Below are positions 7,370-16,218 of a stretch of DNA of 51,204 nucleotides, in pieces. The DNA comes from Candidatus Woesearchaeota archaeon (GTDB lineage Archaea > Nanobdellota > Nanobdellia > Woesearchaeales > UBA9642): the NCBI GenBank assembly GCA_013330595.1, contig DUIB01000063.1:1-51204 (forward strand). Reading direction: 5' to 3'. A model generated the notes under the pieces. The model had not been told where the DNA came from. It saw only the letters and a program-made list of their open reading frames with translations, and did no database searches. The stretch's first letter is position 1. The number at the start of each line of letters is the position of its first letter. The translations under genes and the position numbers were made by a program.

Positions 7370-8410
7370 ATGGAACTAAGCAATGTTATTGATAATCATA
7401 ATCGTTCAAAAGAGATTATAGAAAAACTACTTTCAAAAAAAATATCAAGAGATATGCCTTCAAAATTGTTTAAAATTGAACAGATAATAGGAGAAAAAAT
7501 TCAACGAAATCAATATATAGAATTATTAGGATTATGGGGCGGCTCAAAAGAAGGAATACCTGGAGATGAAGCTGATAAAAAAAGCTTAGATTCATTGGTT
7601 TACATTAGGAATAAAAGCAGAGATATAAGAATATCTTTATTATTTTGTGATTTTCACCATCATTATGCAAATAATGTATCTTGGGAAGAAACGATAAAAT
7701 ATTTTGAAGTTTTATACAACATATGCGATCAATCAAATATATACCTAATTAAATTGTCAGATCATGCATTTATGACAACTAAAAAAACTGATAATGAAGA
7801 TGATAAAAATACATTGAAAAGTGTATATAATGATAAAATTTTATCTTATTTACCAATATCGAAGGATTTTTATCAAATAATAAAAAAGTTAAAATATGGT
7901 GCAAATAAACATTATAGAGATGAAACACTTAAAGACTATAATTTACGATGGAAAAAATCGATAGCAAACTCGGAGGAAAAATATTCGAAATCAATCGAAA
8001 TAACGAACAAACAGGTCGAGAGACTTGAACAATATTTAAAAAATATTTCTGAAAAATATAAAAGAAAAGAAAGGTTACAGAAAATATTAAATACTACAAA
8101 GGAAAGATTAAACTCAATAAAAAATCATGCAAGATGGGAATCAGAAAATATAAAAAAGGACATTGATAGAATATTAATACCTTCCATCGAGTATTACGTT
8201 GATCTTGAAATTCACTTTTTAAAAATAATAAAAGAAAAATACCCGGATACTATTTTCTTCTCTTTTTCTGATCCAGACATCCAGAAACCGATAGCGGAAG
8301 CAGCTAATGTTCCAATGTTCTATTTTCATGCTGATATGCATGGAGGAAAGTTCAAGAACCATGTTCCCTGGTATTCTGGCACCGTTGATTCTGAAAAACA
8401 GCAATCTTAA
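7370..8410 (+). CDS. Hypothetical protein, 346 aa, with coiled-coil middle
   Basis: Not recognised. The N-terminal part (1-140) contains the conserved-looking strings ELLGLWGGSKEG, DEADKKSLDSL and LLFCDFHHHYANN; the Gly-rich loop followed by Asp/His clusters suggests an enzyme active site. Residues about 185-265 are a charged coiled coil. The C-terminus has KYPDTIFFSFSDPD and VPMFYFHADMHGG. There is no signal peptide or membrane segment. An upstream TATA-like ATTTAAATA about 28 bp before the ATG suggests a leaderless message. It is divergent from the TrmB gene and may be under its control. Confidence 0.55.
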   Translation: MELSNVIDNHNRSKEIIEKLLSKKISRDMPSKLFKIEQIIGEKIQRNQYIELLGLWGGSKEGIPGDEADKKSLDSLVYIRNKSRDIRISLLFCDFHHHYANNVSWEETIKYFEVLYNICDQSNIYLIKLSDHAFMTTKKTDNEDDKNTLKSVYNDKILSYLPISKDFYQIIKKLKYGANKHYRDETLKDYNLRWKKSIANSEEKYSKSIEITNKQVERLEQYLKNISEKYKRKERLQKILNTTKERLNSIKNHARWESENIKKDIDRILIPSIEYYVDLEIHFLKIIKEKYPDTIFFSFSDPDIQKPIAEAANVPMFYFHADMHGGKFKNHVPWYSGTVDSEKQQS

Positions 8411-8438
8411 TAAAACATTTCTTATTCTTTTTAATTGC

Positions 8439-8594
8439 GGGCGTGTAGCGCAGCTTGGATACTTCGCTTCTGGGCGAAGGCTCAGGCGCAGCCAGAGAGC
8501 GCGAAGCACTCCTAAAACCTTTTTGCAAGCAAAAAGCTTTACCAAAAAGGCAGAAGAGATGCTTAGGTCGTGGGTTCGAATCCCATCACGCCCG
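8439..8594 (+). tRNA. tRNA-Arg(CCT) with two apparent introns
   Basis: The acceptor GGGCGTG (8439-8445) pairs perfectly with CACGCCC (8587-8593), discriminator G8594. D-stem GCGC (8448-8451) pairs with GCGC (8499-8502). The anticodon stem is AAGCA (8504-8508) with TGCTT (8560-8564), loop CTCCTA plus A, anticodon CCT at 8511-8513. T-arm GTGGG/CCCAT with loop TTCGAAT. One intron of about 44 nt (8515-8558) sits at the canonical 37/38 site and contains the stem CCTTTTT/AAAAAGG. A further insert of about 35-37 nt (about 8462-8498) lies in the D-loop and holds the perfect hairpin CTTCGC/GCGAAG. Intron ends are estimates. Confidence 0.8.
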
Positions 8595-8599
8595 TTTTT

Positions 8600-8620
8600 G
8601 TTGCTTTAGCAACCTTTTTT
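8600..8620 (+). terminator. Hairpin plus T6 after tRNA-Arg
   Basis: GTTGC/GCAAC with loop TTTA, followed by C and six T residues, begins 6 bp after the tRNA 3' end. A further stem AAACTTTTT/AAAAAGTTT follows at about 8625-8646. Confidence 0.5.
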
Positions 8621-8652
8621 GATTAAACTTTTTTCTAAAAAGTTTAGTGGAA

Positions 8653-8669
8653 ATCCCATCATGCCCGTA
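8653..8669 (+). repeat. Duplicated 3' end of tRNA-Arg (attachment-site-like)
   Basis: AATCCCATCATGCCCGT repeats, with one mismatch, the 3' end of the tRNA gene at 8579-8595. Such short direct repeats of a tRNA end are typical scars of integrases that insert at tRNA genes. The 57 bp between the two copies contain only hairpins and no gene, so any element has been lost. Confidence 0.45.
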
Positions 8670-8741
8670 TACCATTACTTCTTTACTGATTTTCCGATTT
8701 TTGAACAAAATGTAAGGGTAATGATCGATTAAGAAAAAAGT

Positions 8742-9479
8742 TTAGTCATTCTCAATTCTCGGAGCTAATATGAACATCATCTGGATCTTATCCAGCTCTT
8801 TATATTCTAGTTTCAATGGATAATCCTTGTTGAATGAGATCTCTACAGTTGATGCGATCTTTGATCCTTGGATCATCTTCTTTAGATATTCTATTGAATA
8901 TTTCGATTTGACTTTTTCTTCTGCCTTTATTGAAACATTCTCTTCTGGCTTTATTTCAACAGTTGCCTTGCTTGAATCTCCTGAAGCAGAAACTATGAAC
9001 TTTTTCTCTTCTGCCTGGAATGATACTGATTCTGCTATGATCTCAACATCCTCAATAGCATCATTAAGCATTCCTGACGGGCACTTAATTACAGTCTTGA
9101 ATTTCAGTTCAGGAACTTTCTGCTCTTTTTCTTCCAGATCAATCAATGGCAGATAGAATGTCCTTACAGTATTTCCTTGTAATGTTATCTTTAACTTATT
9201 TTCAGCTAATTCAAGAACAAGATTATCATTTGCCTTTATTCTTCTTAGCACTTGCTTAAGATTATTTAAGTTCAGGGAAATTACAGTATCTTCTTTGACT
9301 GTATACTCAACAAATGAGCTGCTCAATAATCTGAAAACTACCATTGCCACATTGGCAGGATCCATGGCAATCATCTCTATAGAATCCTTCTTGACCTTGA
9401 ATTTTGCCTCATTGACAAGATCATTGATTATTGTTATAGGCTCTTTAATTAGTTTTGTTTCAGCTAGCACAAGTTTCAT
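8742..9479 (-). CDS. pcn: DNA polymerase sliding clamp PCNA
   Basis: A 245-aa protein with the archaeal/eukaryotic PCNA plan: two similar domains, homotrimer expected. Landmarks are FKVKKDSIEMIAMDPANVAMVVF-like wording near residues 28-50 (the conserved SMDPSHV region), the interdomain region with LIDLEEKEQKVPEL (about 130-145), and the C-terminal YPLKLEY and FILAPRIEND tail. It tethers polymerases and repair factors; the polymerase at 3026 carries a C-terminal QxxLxxY motif that could bind it. GGGGTG lies just before the ATG, and a TTTTTAAAT element lies about 40 bp further up. It appears to be a single gene. Confidence 0.93.
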   Translation of the reverse strand: MKLVLAETKLIKEPITIINDLVNEAKFKVKKDSIEMIAMDPANVAMVVFRLLSSSFVEYTVKEDTVISLNLNNLKQVLRRIKANDNLVLELAENKLKITLQGNTVRTFYLPLIDLEEKEQKVPELKFKTVIKCPSGMLNDAIEDVEIIAESVSFQAEEKKFIVSASGDSSKATVEIKPEENVSIKAEEKVKSKYSIEYLKKMIQGSKIASTVEISFNKDYPLKLEYKELDKIQMMFILAPRIEND

Positions 9480-9536
9480 ATTTACACCCCAACTATAGTT
9501 ATAATTGAGAGAACTCTTAAGGATTTAAAAATTTGA

Positions 9537-11819
9537 CTATTGATGAGCTTGGGCAAGTAATTCTTCAATCGACTCCCATCTTTCCTGTCTTCCTGTAAGC
9601 AAATAATTACACCTGAAATCAAGTGTGCTGTTAGCATAGCATCTATTACATAAATCCTCAGTATAAGTCTCCCTGCATTTCATGCCTAACTTTTCATTTA
9701 ATCCAAACAAATGCTTATTCATCACCCATTCAATAATCCAATCTGTTTTAATATCTCTCATGAAACCACTATTTAGCATTATCTCCTTTATTCTTATCTT
9801 TTCATGACGATAATTTCCCTTGTCAATCAACGGTTTTTTGGTGTAAAAACTCCGTAAGAACTCTTTCGTATCAGTCCCTGAGATAGTATCTAAATACTTA
9901 GTAGAACTAAAAGGTGTTTGAACTATGACAGTGTAAATCCTGTCTGCATCTAATTTTAAGCCATTAATAACCATTAGTCCATATCTTGATGCCTGCTTAA
10001 AAAAATATTGGACAGGATAATATCTTGCAACTCTTCTTTTGAAATCAATTATTATTGGATTATCTCCTGTAATTGCTACAGCATCTGGTCTTCCCCCATC
10101 ATCAATAGTAACATCTTGCTCCTGCAATCCTTCTATCTTATCGATAGTCATAGCAAATAACGGATTATTTGATTTGGACAATCTTTTCTCCAGTTCATCG
10201 ACAGCAAGATTCCAATCATGCTGCGTAGGCTTATAATAATTTTTTATTGGAACCTCGCAATATTTGCTCCTATCCATAGGCTCAATACCTAGTTTATCAA
10301 GAAAATATTTTTGATCTTCTCCTAATTCATTTGCTATTTTATGTCTTATGCTTCCACTAATGGCTTCATCATTCTTCTCAATCTCAAAAGGGTATTCTCT
10401 CTCCATAACGTTTATATACTTAATAAAAGGGCATTCATGTGAAGTGTTGCTAGGCCTTGTCATTCGTATGGAATCATTGAATAATAAACTTATATCTAAT
10501 GGCTTGACCATTTCTTTTTTTGTTTTCTGCCAGCTCTTATCAGCATTCTTATCTGCATGAACAGGAAAATTATTCTCATTCAAGAAATAGATAATGACCT
10601 CTATTGGGGATATTCTGACTTGATATTTAATTATATCATCTTCAAGCTTCTTGACCATAGAATAGGGGATTTCACTTAACTCTCCCTCAATATCTTTTAC
10701 ATCCCCTCCTGCATATATGTAAGGGTATTTGGATGATGTGAACAATTCATGTCTTTCATGAAAGGCTTTTTGCTTAATAATCACAGCTTCATTACTATTG
10801 CCATATTTGGCATTAAGCCATCCTGATAATCTGTTTAAGGCCTGAGGTTCCAATACTCCTCTTATAGGGATATTTTTTGTATCCTGCAATAGTTTTACTC
10901 CGATAATATGTTTTTCTAACTCAGGAAGATTGTTCCTTATTATTCCTTCTATCAGGTCATTAGCTATGTTTCCTTGAGTCATAAAACCATCATAAACCCG
11001 GATATTTAATTCCTTAAGTATAGAAGAGTATTTTTGTTTGAGAATCTCTCTATTAAGAGAAATTGCAGTATCGCAGAGCCTCTTAAAATCATCCATGCTA
11101 GGAACATTGAATATCGTGTCTTGATATTTACTTTTATAGGTATAGTATAATGTCTCTAGATAATAAGGCTCTTTATTAACTTGCTCATTGAATTTCTTTA
11201 TAGAAAAAACTGATTCAGCAACATTATAATTTTCAAGTCTTTGATCATCATCATAATATCTCTCATAATCTCCCAGCAATGATTTGTGTTTTTTTTCAAG
11301 CCAAGAATTAATACTCACTATACTATCGCTGAATGGATTGATGATCTTCGTTCCTTCCTGGCCTGTCTGTATCATAAATGGGAATTCAAAAGGCGCATGT
11401 CTGAAAAACACTATATTCTCAATTCCTTGTTTGACAACAGGATTATATTTATCATAGATCTCCATTAAATATGTGGCAAAATCTGTTTTTGTGCAGAAAT
11501 CATCTGTGTTGACATGCTTAAAAAATCCTAATGGACTTTCCAGGCCAAGATTAAACATTCCAAGCCAAACAATATCATTATTCTTAATGATATCAATATT
11601 CTCAGCCACAGATTCCTGCAACAATAGATATTTCTCCATAATGCCAACAAAGTTTCTTTCCTCTTGCCTATCTGTTGCCTGGTCAATCAGAAACTCTATA
11701 TTGTCTTTTTTTACGCCCTTTGGATCTAATTTTGTTGAATCAACCCATATCTTATGAGTGTATATTAGCCTAGAAAGAGTGCTTATCGGATTAGATAATG
11801 AGTATATAGATGCAAGCAT
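9537..11819 (-). CDS. Large protein with C-terminal Cas4/RecB-like nuclease domain
   Basis: A 760-aa protein. The C-terminal ~300 residues show the PD-(D/E)XK layout of RecB/Cas4 nucleases: a first Cys in SHECPF (about 461), a His in GSIRHKIA, GRPDAV (about 576), IIIDFKRR (about 591), and three clustered Cys in KCRETYTEDLCNRC and FRCNYL (about 711-735). Four Cys in this arrangement hold a [4Fe-4S] cluster in Cas4 and AddB. The N-terminal ~450 residues are not recognised and show no Walker A motif, so it is not a helicase by itself. It is divergent from the polymerase-like gene at 11907 across a short shared promoter region, suggesting a functional pair. No cas genes or CRISPR array are present. 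Confidence 0.72.
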   Translation of the reverse strand: MLASIYSLSNPISTLSRLIYTHKIWVDSTKLDPKGVKKDNIEFLIDQATDRQEERNFVGIMEKYLLLQESVAENIDIIKNNDIVWLGMFNLGLESPLGFFKHVNTDDFCTKTDFATYLMEIYDKYNPVVKQGIENIVFFRHAPFEFPFMIQTGQEGTKIINPFSDSIVSINSWLEKKHKSLLGDYERYYDDDQRLENYNVAESVFSIKKFNEQVNKEPYYLETLYYTYKSKYQDTIFNVPSMDDFKRLCDTAISLNREILKQKYSSILKELNIRVYDGFMTQGNIANDLIEGIIRNNLPELEKHIIGVKLLQDTKNIPIRGVLEPQALNRLSGWLNAKYGNSNEAVIIKQKAFHERHELFTSSKYPYIYAGGDVKDIEGELSEIPYSMVKKLEDDIIKYQVRISPIEVIIYFLNENNFPVHADKNADKSWQKTKKEMVKPLDISLLFNDSIRMTRPSNTSHECPFIKYINVMEREYPFEIEKNDEAISGSIRHKIANELGEDQKYFLDKLGIEPMDRSKYCEVPIKNYYKPTQHDWNLAVDELEKRLSKSNNPLFAMTIDKIEGLQEQDVTIDDGGRPDAVAITGDNPIIIDFKRRVARYYPVQYFFKQASRYGLMVINGLKLDADRIYTVIVQTPFSSTKYLDTISGTDTKEFLRSFYTKKPLIDKGNYRHEKIRIKEIMLNSGFMRDIKTDWIIEWVMNKHLFGLNEKLGMKCRETYTEDLCNRCYANSTLDFRCNYLLTGRQERWESIEELLAQAHQ

Positions 11820-11906
11820 TTTCTCCCAACCAATTATGATTTTTTAACTACTTTCAAATAAATAATAATTCGATAACTATATATACTATATATATTTTTT
11901 GCTTAT
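11820..11906. promoter_or_regulatory. Shared divergent promoter region of the nuclease/polymerase-like pair
   Basis: 87 bp of strongly AT-rich sequence. The run ACTATATATACTATATATATTTTTT (here described, at about 11876-11900) gives TATA boxes usable in either direction, and TTTTTAACTA near 11840 may serve the minus strand. The short gap implies co-regulation of the two genes. Confidence 0.4.
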
Positions 11907-14414
11907 ATGCTCTTAACCCATGTAGAAATAAAAGGCCAGAAGATAGATACAGAGAAAATTATATTTTATGGAAGAAATAATGATGGCTTGGAGAAGTTAG
12001 AAGAAGAGATATATAGTTTCAATACATTGTTCAATGACCTGAGACCGACAAAGGTTTTCGCACTATCATATTCTACATCAGAAGATGTCCTTAAAAAAAG
12101 ATTAATTGACCTTGAATCAAACCAGGCCTTCAAAAAACTAAATTTCAAAACAATAAAAAAAGATGAGAATTATATTATTTATGCTGAAGGCAACACAAAA
12201 ATATTGAAAAAATTGCCTGCATATTTCAAGATAAAGCCAGGTTCCAATAACTTCTCAAGTGTTGAATTGCTAAGAAAGCAACTCAGATTCCCATTTTCAT
12301 TAATAAAGAAGCATAATGCTATCTGGATGGTTGATAGGCAATTGTCATTAGATGAATTCCTGATGCTTAATTCAGCTTCATTAGACAGTGAATTCATGCA
12401 TTGGGAAAAAGAGAAAAAAGTAGATTACCTAAATAACAGCAGAGAACAGAAAATGGATTTCTTAACAAACACATATAATATTTTAACAGGACAAGAGAGT
12501 GAAGATGAATTAACAAAAAAGATAGTAGATTTTTTTAATGAAAATAAAGGTAAACAGGGAATAATTGATAAGCCCCTGTCTGTTTCATTGGCAATCAATA
12601 AAAAAAATATCCGAATCGATGCCGACAATAAAATGAATTACGATCTTTGCATCGATAAAGTCTATCATTTATGCCATCTGGGGGAAGAATCTCAAGATAT
12701 GATGATGGATCTGGCTACGGGAAAAACTAATGTCATATTCATCAAAAACCAAGATGAATTAGAGATGATAAAGAGATTGAATTTGGCTGTTGAGAAAGAA
12801 AAAATACTGATCTTTCTGACACAAAACGGGCCAAAATATGATCTTCCAAAATTAAGAGAATTTGGCCTGAAATTTTTCAATGAAATGCCTGAGATAAAGA
12901 GTTCTGCAGGATTCTTTTATCAGACAATCATAAAAGGAAATATAATACTTGACTTAGCATCTTATTCTCAAAATTATTTTCCATGGACCATAGATAATAA
13001 ATATGCGACAATCATAAAGCTGATAACTGGAATGGATTTTGAAAAAAGCATCACATATGATGATCAGACAAGATTGACTCTCGAAGCAATCCTTGGAAAT
13101 AATGAATCTATAAAAATCATGAGGAAATATGATGTTGAGGATGTAACAGGAATGTCTATGACTGAAAAATATATCCTGCCGATGATATACTTTAAGAGCA
13201 AGATAGCAAGAACAAGTCCAGAAGTGATCAATGTGACATCAAAGGCAAATTGGGCATTGGATCTTTACAGGTATGAGTATCTGCTTGAAGGAAAAGGTTT
13301 CTGGACAGTAACAAAATATAAAGAATATAACAAGTTTCAAACATTCGATAAATTCAAAAAATTAGTGAAAGAATATGAATCAATGAGGGAAAAACCTAAG
13401 AGAATAAATGTTGTGAAAAATTTCACCCGCGGGGCATTGTTCTACATTGCTCCTTTTACATCAATTCATCACCACGAGATACAAAAAAAAACAGCGATAA
13501 AGGAGGCTTTTGATTATCTGAAAAGGCCCGATGCCACAAATCTGGAGAAGATCGATCTGATTTTGACAATAGAAGAAGGCTATTTAAAGCCATATCTATT
13601 TGATAATTCTTTAAACAAAAGTTCCCGTGAAAAAGATATTGTCAACCAATTCAGAAATCTTGTAAGAGCATTTCCCCCTATAAATAATAATGATAACTAT
13701 TATTGCTTCAAAATCAGAGATTCAGAACATCCTTATTTCAAGGAAAATATGAAAGGATTAGGAATAGAACTTTCCAGAGGAAAATTCTTTAATGTAAAAA
13801 AAGGTTCATTTATATTGTATGATGAAAGAAATTTCTACAAGAAGGATATTGATGCCAAAGGAAAAGCAGGATACAAAACTATTTATCAGCAGGAGCTAAT
13901 TCATGATTATATAGAATTATTATTCAAGAAAGGCCCTGATGAAGCTATTAAGACAATTGTTGAATTCTTCAAAAAGCTTAACAATAATTCTTTGGATAGA
14001 AACAAAATGATTTATTTTAAAGAAAGCATGATAAAGGATTATTTTGATTATTCAAGTTATGCTCAACAGCAAGAGAGAGTTCAAGCATATATTGAATTAG
14101 GATTAAAAAAAGATGAAAAGGCGGCATTTTTTAAATTAGGCAAGGTACATGTGCCTTTAGAGCATTTTGAGCAAATGCCAGATAGTTATATTTTTAGCGA
14201 TAAGATAAAAGATCAGCTTATACAGGATTATCTAGGAACTATTGAAAAACGTAATATCAATATGCAAGAAGGCAAGATAGGAAAATATATTCAACCATTG
14301 GCTAAGTATTATGGATTAAATAAAAATTTATTTTCTAGATTCATATTAGCAGGGGATTATGAGAGCATAGTTCATAACAAGAAAGACCTGTTCTCAGATA
14401 TATTTAAAGAGTAA
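11907..14414 (+). CDS. Polymerase-B-like protein lacking catalytic motifs
   Basis: An 835-aa protein. Its middle resembles the PolB exonuclease region: LTQNGPKYDLPKLREFG (about 304-320) matches the gyN-x-FDlp motif and KYDVEDV (about 407-413) the third exonuclease motif, with an N-terminal part of PolB-like length before them. FTRGALFYIAPFTS (about 505-518) falls where the palm begins, and QELIHDYIELLFKKGPDEAI (about 661-680) resembles the thumb. The catalytic SLYPS and DTDS motifs are missing, the fingers region looks shortened, and no DxE exonuclease motif is visible. Inactivated B-family polymerases are known in archaea, usually thought to be structural or regulatory. Assignment rests on motif order only; a fold search would decide. 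Divergent partner of the nuclease at 9537. Confidence 0.55.
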   Translation: MLLTHVEIKGQKIDTEKIIFYGRNNDGLEKLEEEIYSFNTLFNDLRPTKVFALSYSTSEDVLKKRLIDLESNQAFKKLNFKTIKKDENYIIYAEGNTKILKKLPAYFKIKPGSNNFSSVELLRKQLRFPFSLIKKHNAIWMVDRQLSLDEFLMLNSASLDSEFMHWEKEKKVDYLNNSREQKMDFLTNTYNILTGQESEDELTKKIVDFFNENKGKQGIIDKPLSVSLAINKKNIRIDADNKMNYDLCIDKVYHLCHLGEESQDMMMDLATGKTNVIFIKNQDELEMIKRLNLAVEKEKILIFLTQNGPKYDLPKLREFGLKFFNEMPEIKSSAGFFYQTIIKGNIILDLASYSQNYFPWTIDNKYATIIKLITGMDFEKSITYDDQTRLTLEAILGNNESIKIMRKYDVEDVTGMSMTEKYILPMIYFKSKIARTSPEVINVTSKANWALDLYRYEYLLEGKGFWTVTKYKEYNKFQTFDKFKKLVKEYESMREKPKRINVVKNFTRGALFYIAPFTSIHHHEIQKKTAIKEAFDYLKRPDATNLEKIDLILTIEEGYLKPYLFDNSLNKSSREKDIVNQFRNLVRAFPPINNNDNYYCFKIRDSEHPYFKENMKGLGIELSRGKFFNVKKGSFILYDERNFYKKDIDAKGKAGYKTIYQQELIHDYIELLFKKGPDEAIKTIVEFFKKLNNNSLDRNKMIYFKESMIKDYFDYSSYAQQQERVQAYIELGLKKDEKAAFFKLGKVHVPLEHFEQMPDSYIFSDKIKDQLIQDYLGTIEKRNINMQEGKIGKYIQPLAKYYGLNKNLFSRFILAGDYESIVHNKKDLFSDIFKE

Positions 14415-14445
14415 ATTTTTTAAATAGCCGATATTTCAACTGATA

Positions 14446-16188
14446 ATGCCAGACAAATGGAACCTATTGGATATTCTCAGCAATCAGTCAACAGATCAGA
14501 TTGAAGCATTATTGAAGAAGGATGTTGATCAGTTTGAGAGTTATAAGAAGATCCTTAATTCTATAGATGAGAAGAAGATGCTTGAGATCCTTGAACTAAA
14601 GGAAAGGATCTATGAAAGTATGAGTAAGCTTGAGAATTATTATGCAATGAGGTTTTATGAAAACGTAAAGGATTCAGAGGCATCAGCAAAATTATCCTAT
14701 CTAAAACAATTGCATACAGATCTCAGCAATAGGATAATGTTTTTCTCATTATGGTTCATGAAACTTGATGATAACACAGCAAAAAAGTTCGTTGAATCAA
14801 AGATACTTGCAAGATTTAAGCATTATTTTGAAAGAATAAGACAATTAAAGGAGCATACTAAATCAGAGGAGATAGAACAGATAATTAACCTTAAAAACAT
14901 CACTTCTGGAAGTTTTTTTGATGTATATGAAATAATGACAAGCTCTTTTGAATATGATTTCAATGGAAAAAAACTTACTTCTGAAGCTATGATAAGCAAG
15001 TACAGAGATATTGATCCTAAAATAAGAAAACAGGCTTATGATATTTTACTCGGAAAATATCGAGAGCACAAAGCAGAGCTTTATGAGATATACAAAAATA
15101 TTGTCTTAGATTGGACTAATGAAGATTTGAAGATAAGAAATTACAATAAATCAATAAGCTCAAGAAACATGAGCAATGATCTTGATGATTCAACTGTTGA
15201 TGCCGTGTTAGATGTTGTAAGAGAGAATTCAAAGTTATGGCATAGATACTTCCAGTTAAAATACAAGATACTATCGAAAAAAAGAAAATTTCCATATTCA
15301 AGATGTCACATCTATGCTCCTTATGAGGTGAAATTAAAGAGTTATGATTATGATTATTGCAAAAAATATGTCCTTGAAACATTCAAGCAATTTGATCAAA
15401 GATTCTTTGATGCAGCAAATGAAATATTCAAGGCAAAGCATGTCCATAGTCATCCTCAAAAAAATAAGAGAGGAGGGGCATTCTGCAATATAATCACTAA
15501 CAAGCATGCACCATATGTCTTACTGAATCACACAGATACTATCAGAGACATGTTCACAATAGCTCATGAACTCGGTCATGGAATGCATGACATGTTTTCA
15601 AGAGTCCAGCCAAATTTGTTGCAGCAGCCTCCTTTGCCTATTGCAGAGACAGCATCTGTATTTGGAGAGATGATACTTGCAGATAGGATATTGAAAGAAT
15701 CAAAGAACAATGAAGAGAAAAAATTCATATTAATGAATCTCCTTGACAATGAGTTTGCAACAATTCCTCGACAGGCATTTTTTGTGATATTTGAAAAGAT
15801 AGCACATGAAAATATCCCTAAAGGCATAACAAAAGAAGAGCTAGACAAGAAATATCTTGAAATACTTAAAGAGCAATTCGGATCAATGGAAATCCCAGAA
15901 GTATTCAAGAATGAATGGAATTATATTCCACACATACACGAAACACCATTCTATTGTTATGCATATGCATTCGGAAATCTACTAGTTTTGTCTTTGTATG
16001 ACATGTATAGAAAACAGGGCAAAGTATTTATCGAGAAATATATCAAATTCCTTTCTTATGGAGGGTCAAGATATCCAAAAGAACTGCTTGCAGGTCTAGG
16101 CATTGACATCAATGACAAAAGATTCTGGCAAAAAGGAATACAAATAATTAAAGAGCAGATAGAGCAGTTGGAAGAATTAAGTAAATAA
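14446..16188 (+). CDS. pepF: M3-family oligoendopeptidase F
   Basis: A 580-aa cytoplasmic zinc peptidase. The metal site AHELGHGMHD (about residues 369-378) has the HExxH pair, and the third ligand Glu lies in the ETASVFGE segment about 28 residues on (about 402). Conserved M3 blocks near the C-terminus include HIHETPFYCYAYAFGNLL (about 496-513). Length matches PepF (about 600 aa). It cleaves short peptides in the cytosol. A TATA-like TTTTTTAAATAG begins near 14417, about 29 bp before the ATG, so the message is probably leaderless. The next gene (EamA) follows by about 30 bp. Confidence 0.92.
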   Translation: MPDKWNLLDILSNQSTDQIEALLKKDVDQFESYKKILNSIDEKKMLEILELKERIYESMSKLENYYAMRFYENVKDSEASAKLSYLKQLHTDLSNRIMFFSLWFMKLDDNTAKKFVESKILARFKHYFERIRQLKEHTKSEEIEQIINLKNITSGSFFDVYEIMTSSFEYDFNGKKLTSEAMISKYRDIDPKIRKQAYDILLGKYREHKAELYEIYKNIVLDWTNEDLKIRNYNKSISSRNMSNDLDDSTVDAVLDVVRENSKLWHRYFQLKYKILSKKRKFPYSRCHIYAPYEVKLKSYDYDYCKKYVLETFKQFDQRFFDAANEIFKAKHVHSHPQKNKRGGAFCNIITNKHAPYVLLNHTDTIRDMFTIAHELGHGMHDMFSRVQPNLLQQPPLPIAETASVFGEMILADRILKESKNNEEKKFILMNLLDNEFATIPRQAFFVIFEKIAHENIPKGITKEELDKKYLEILKEQFGSMEIPEVFKNEWNYIPHIHETPFYCYAYAFGNLLVLSLYDMYRKQGKVFIEKYIKFLSYGGSRYPKELLAGLGIDINDKRFWQKGIQIIKEQIEQLEELSK

Positions 16189-16218
16189 ATGCGAATGTTA
16201 AAATATTAATTGATAAAA

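Noticed and set aside
8462-8479. CTTCGC/GCGAAG hairpin as the anticodon arm of a tRNA-Pro
   Set aside because: It would need an eight-base loop and leaves the D-arm and variable region unpaired; the AAGCA/TGCTT arm with loop CTCCTAA fits every tRNA position.
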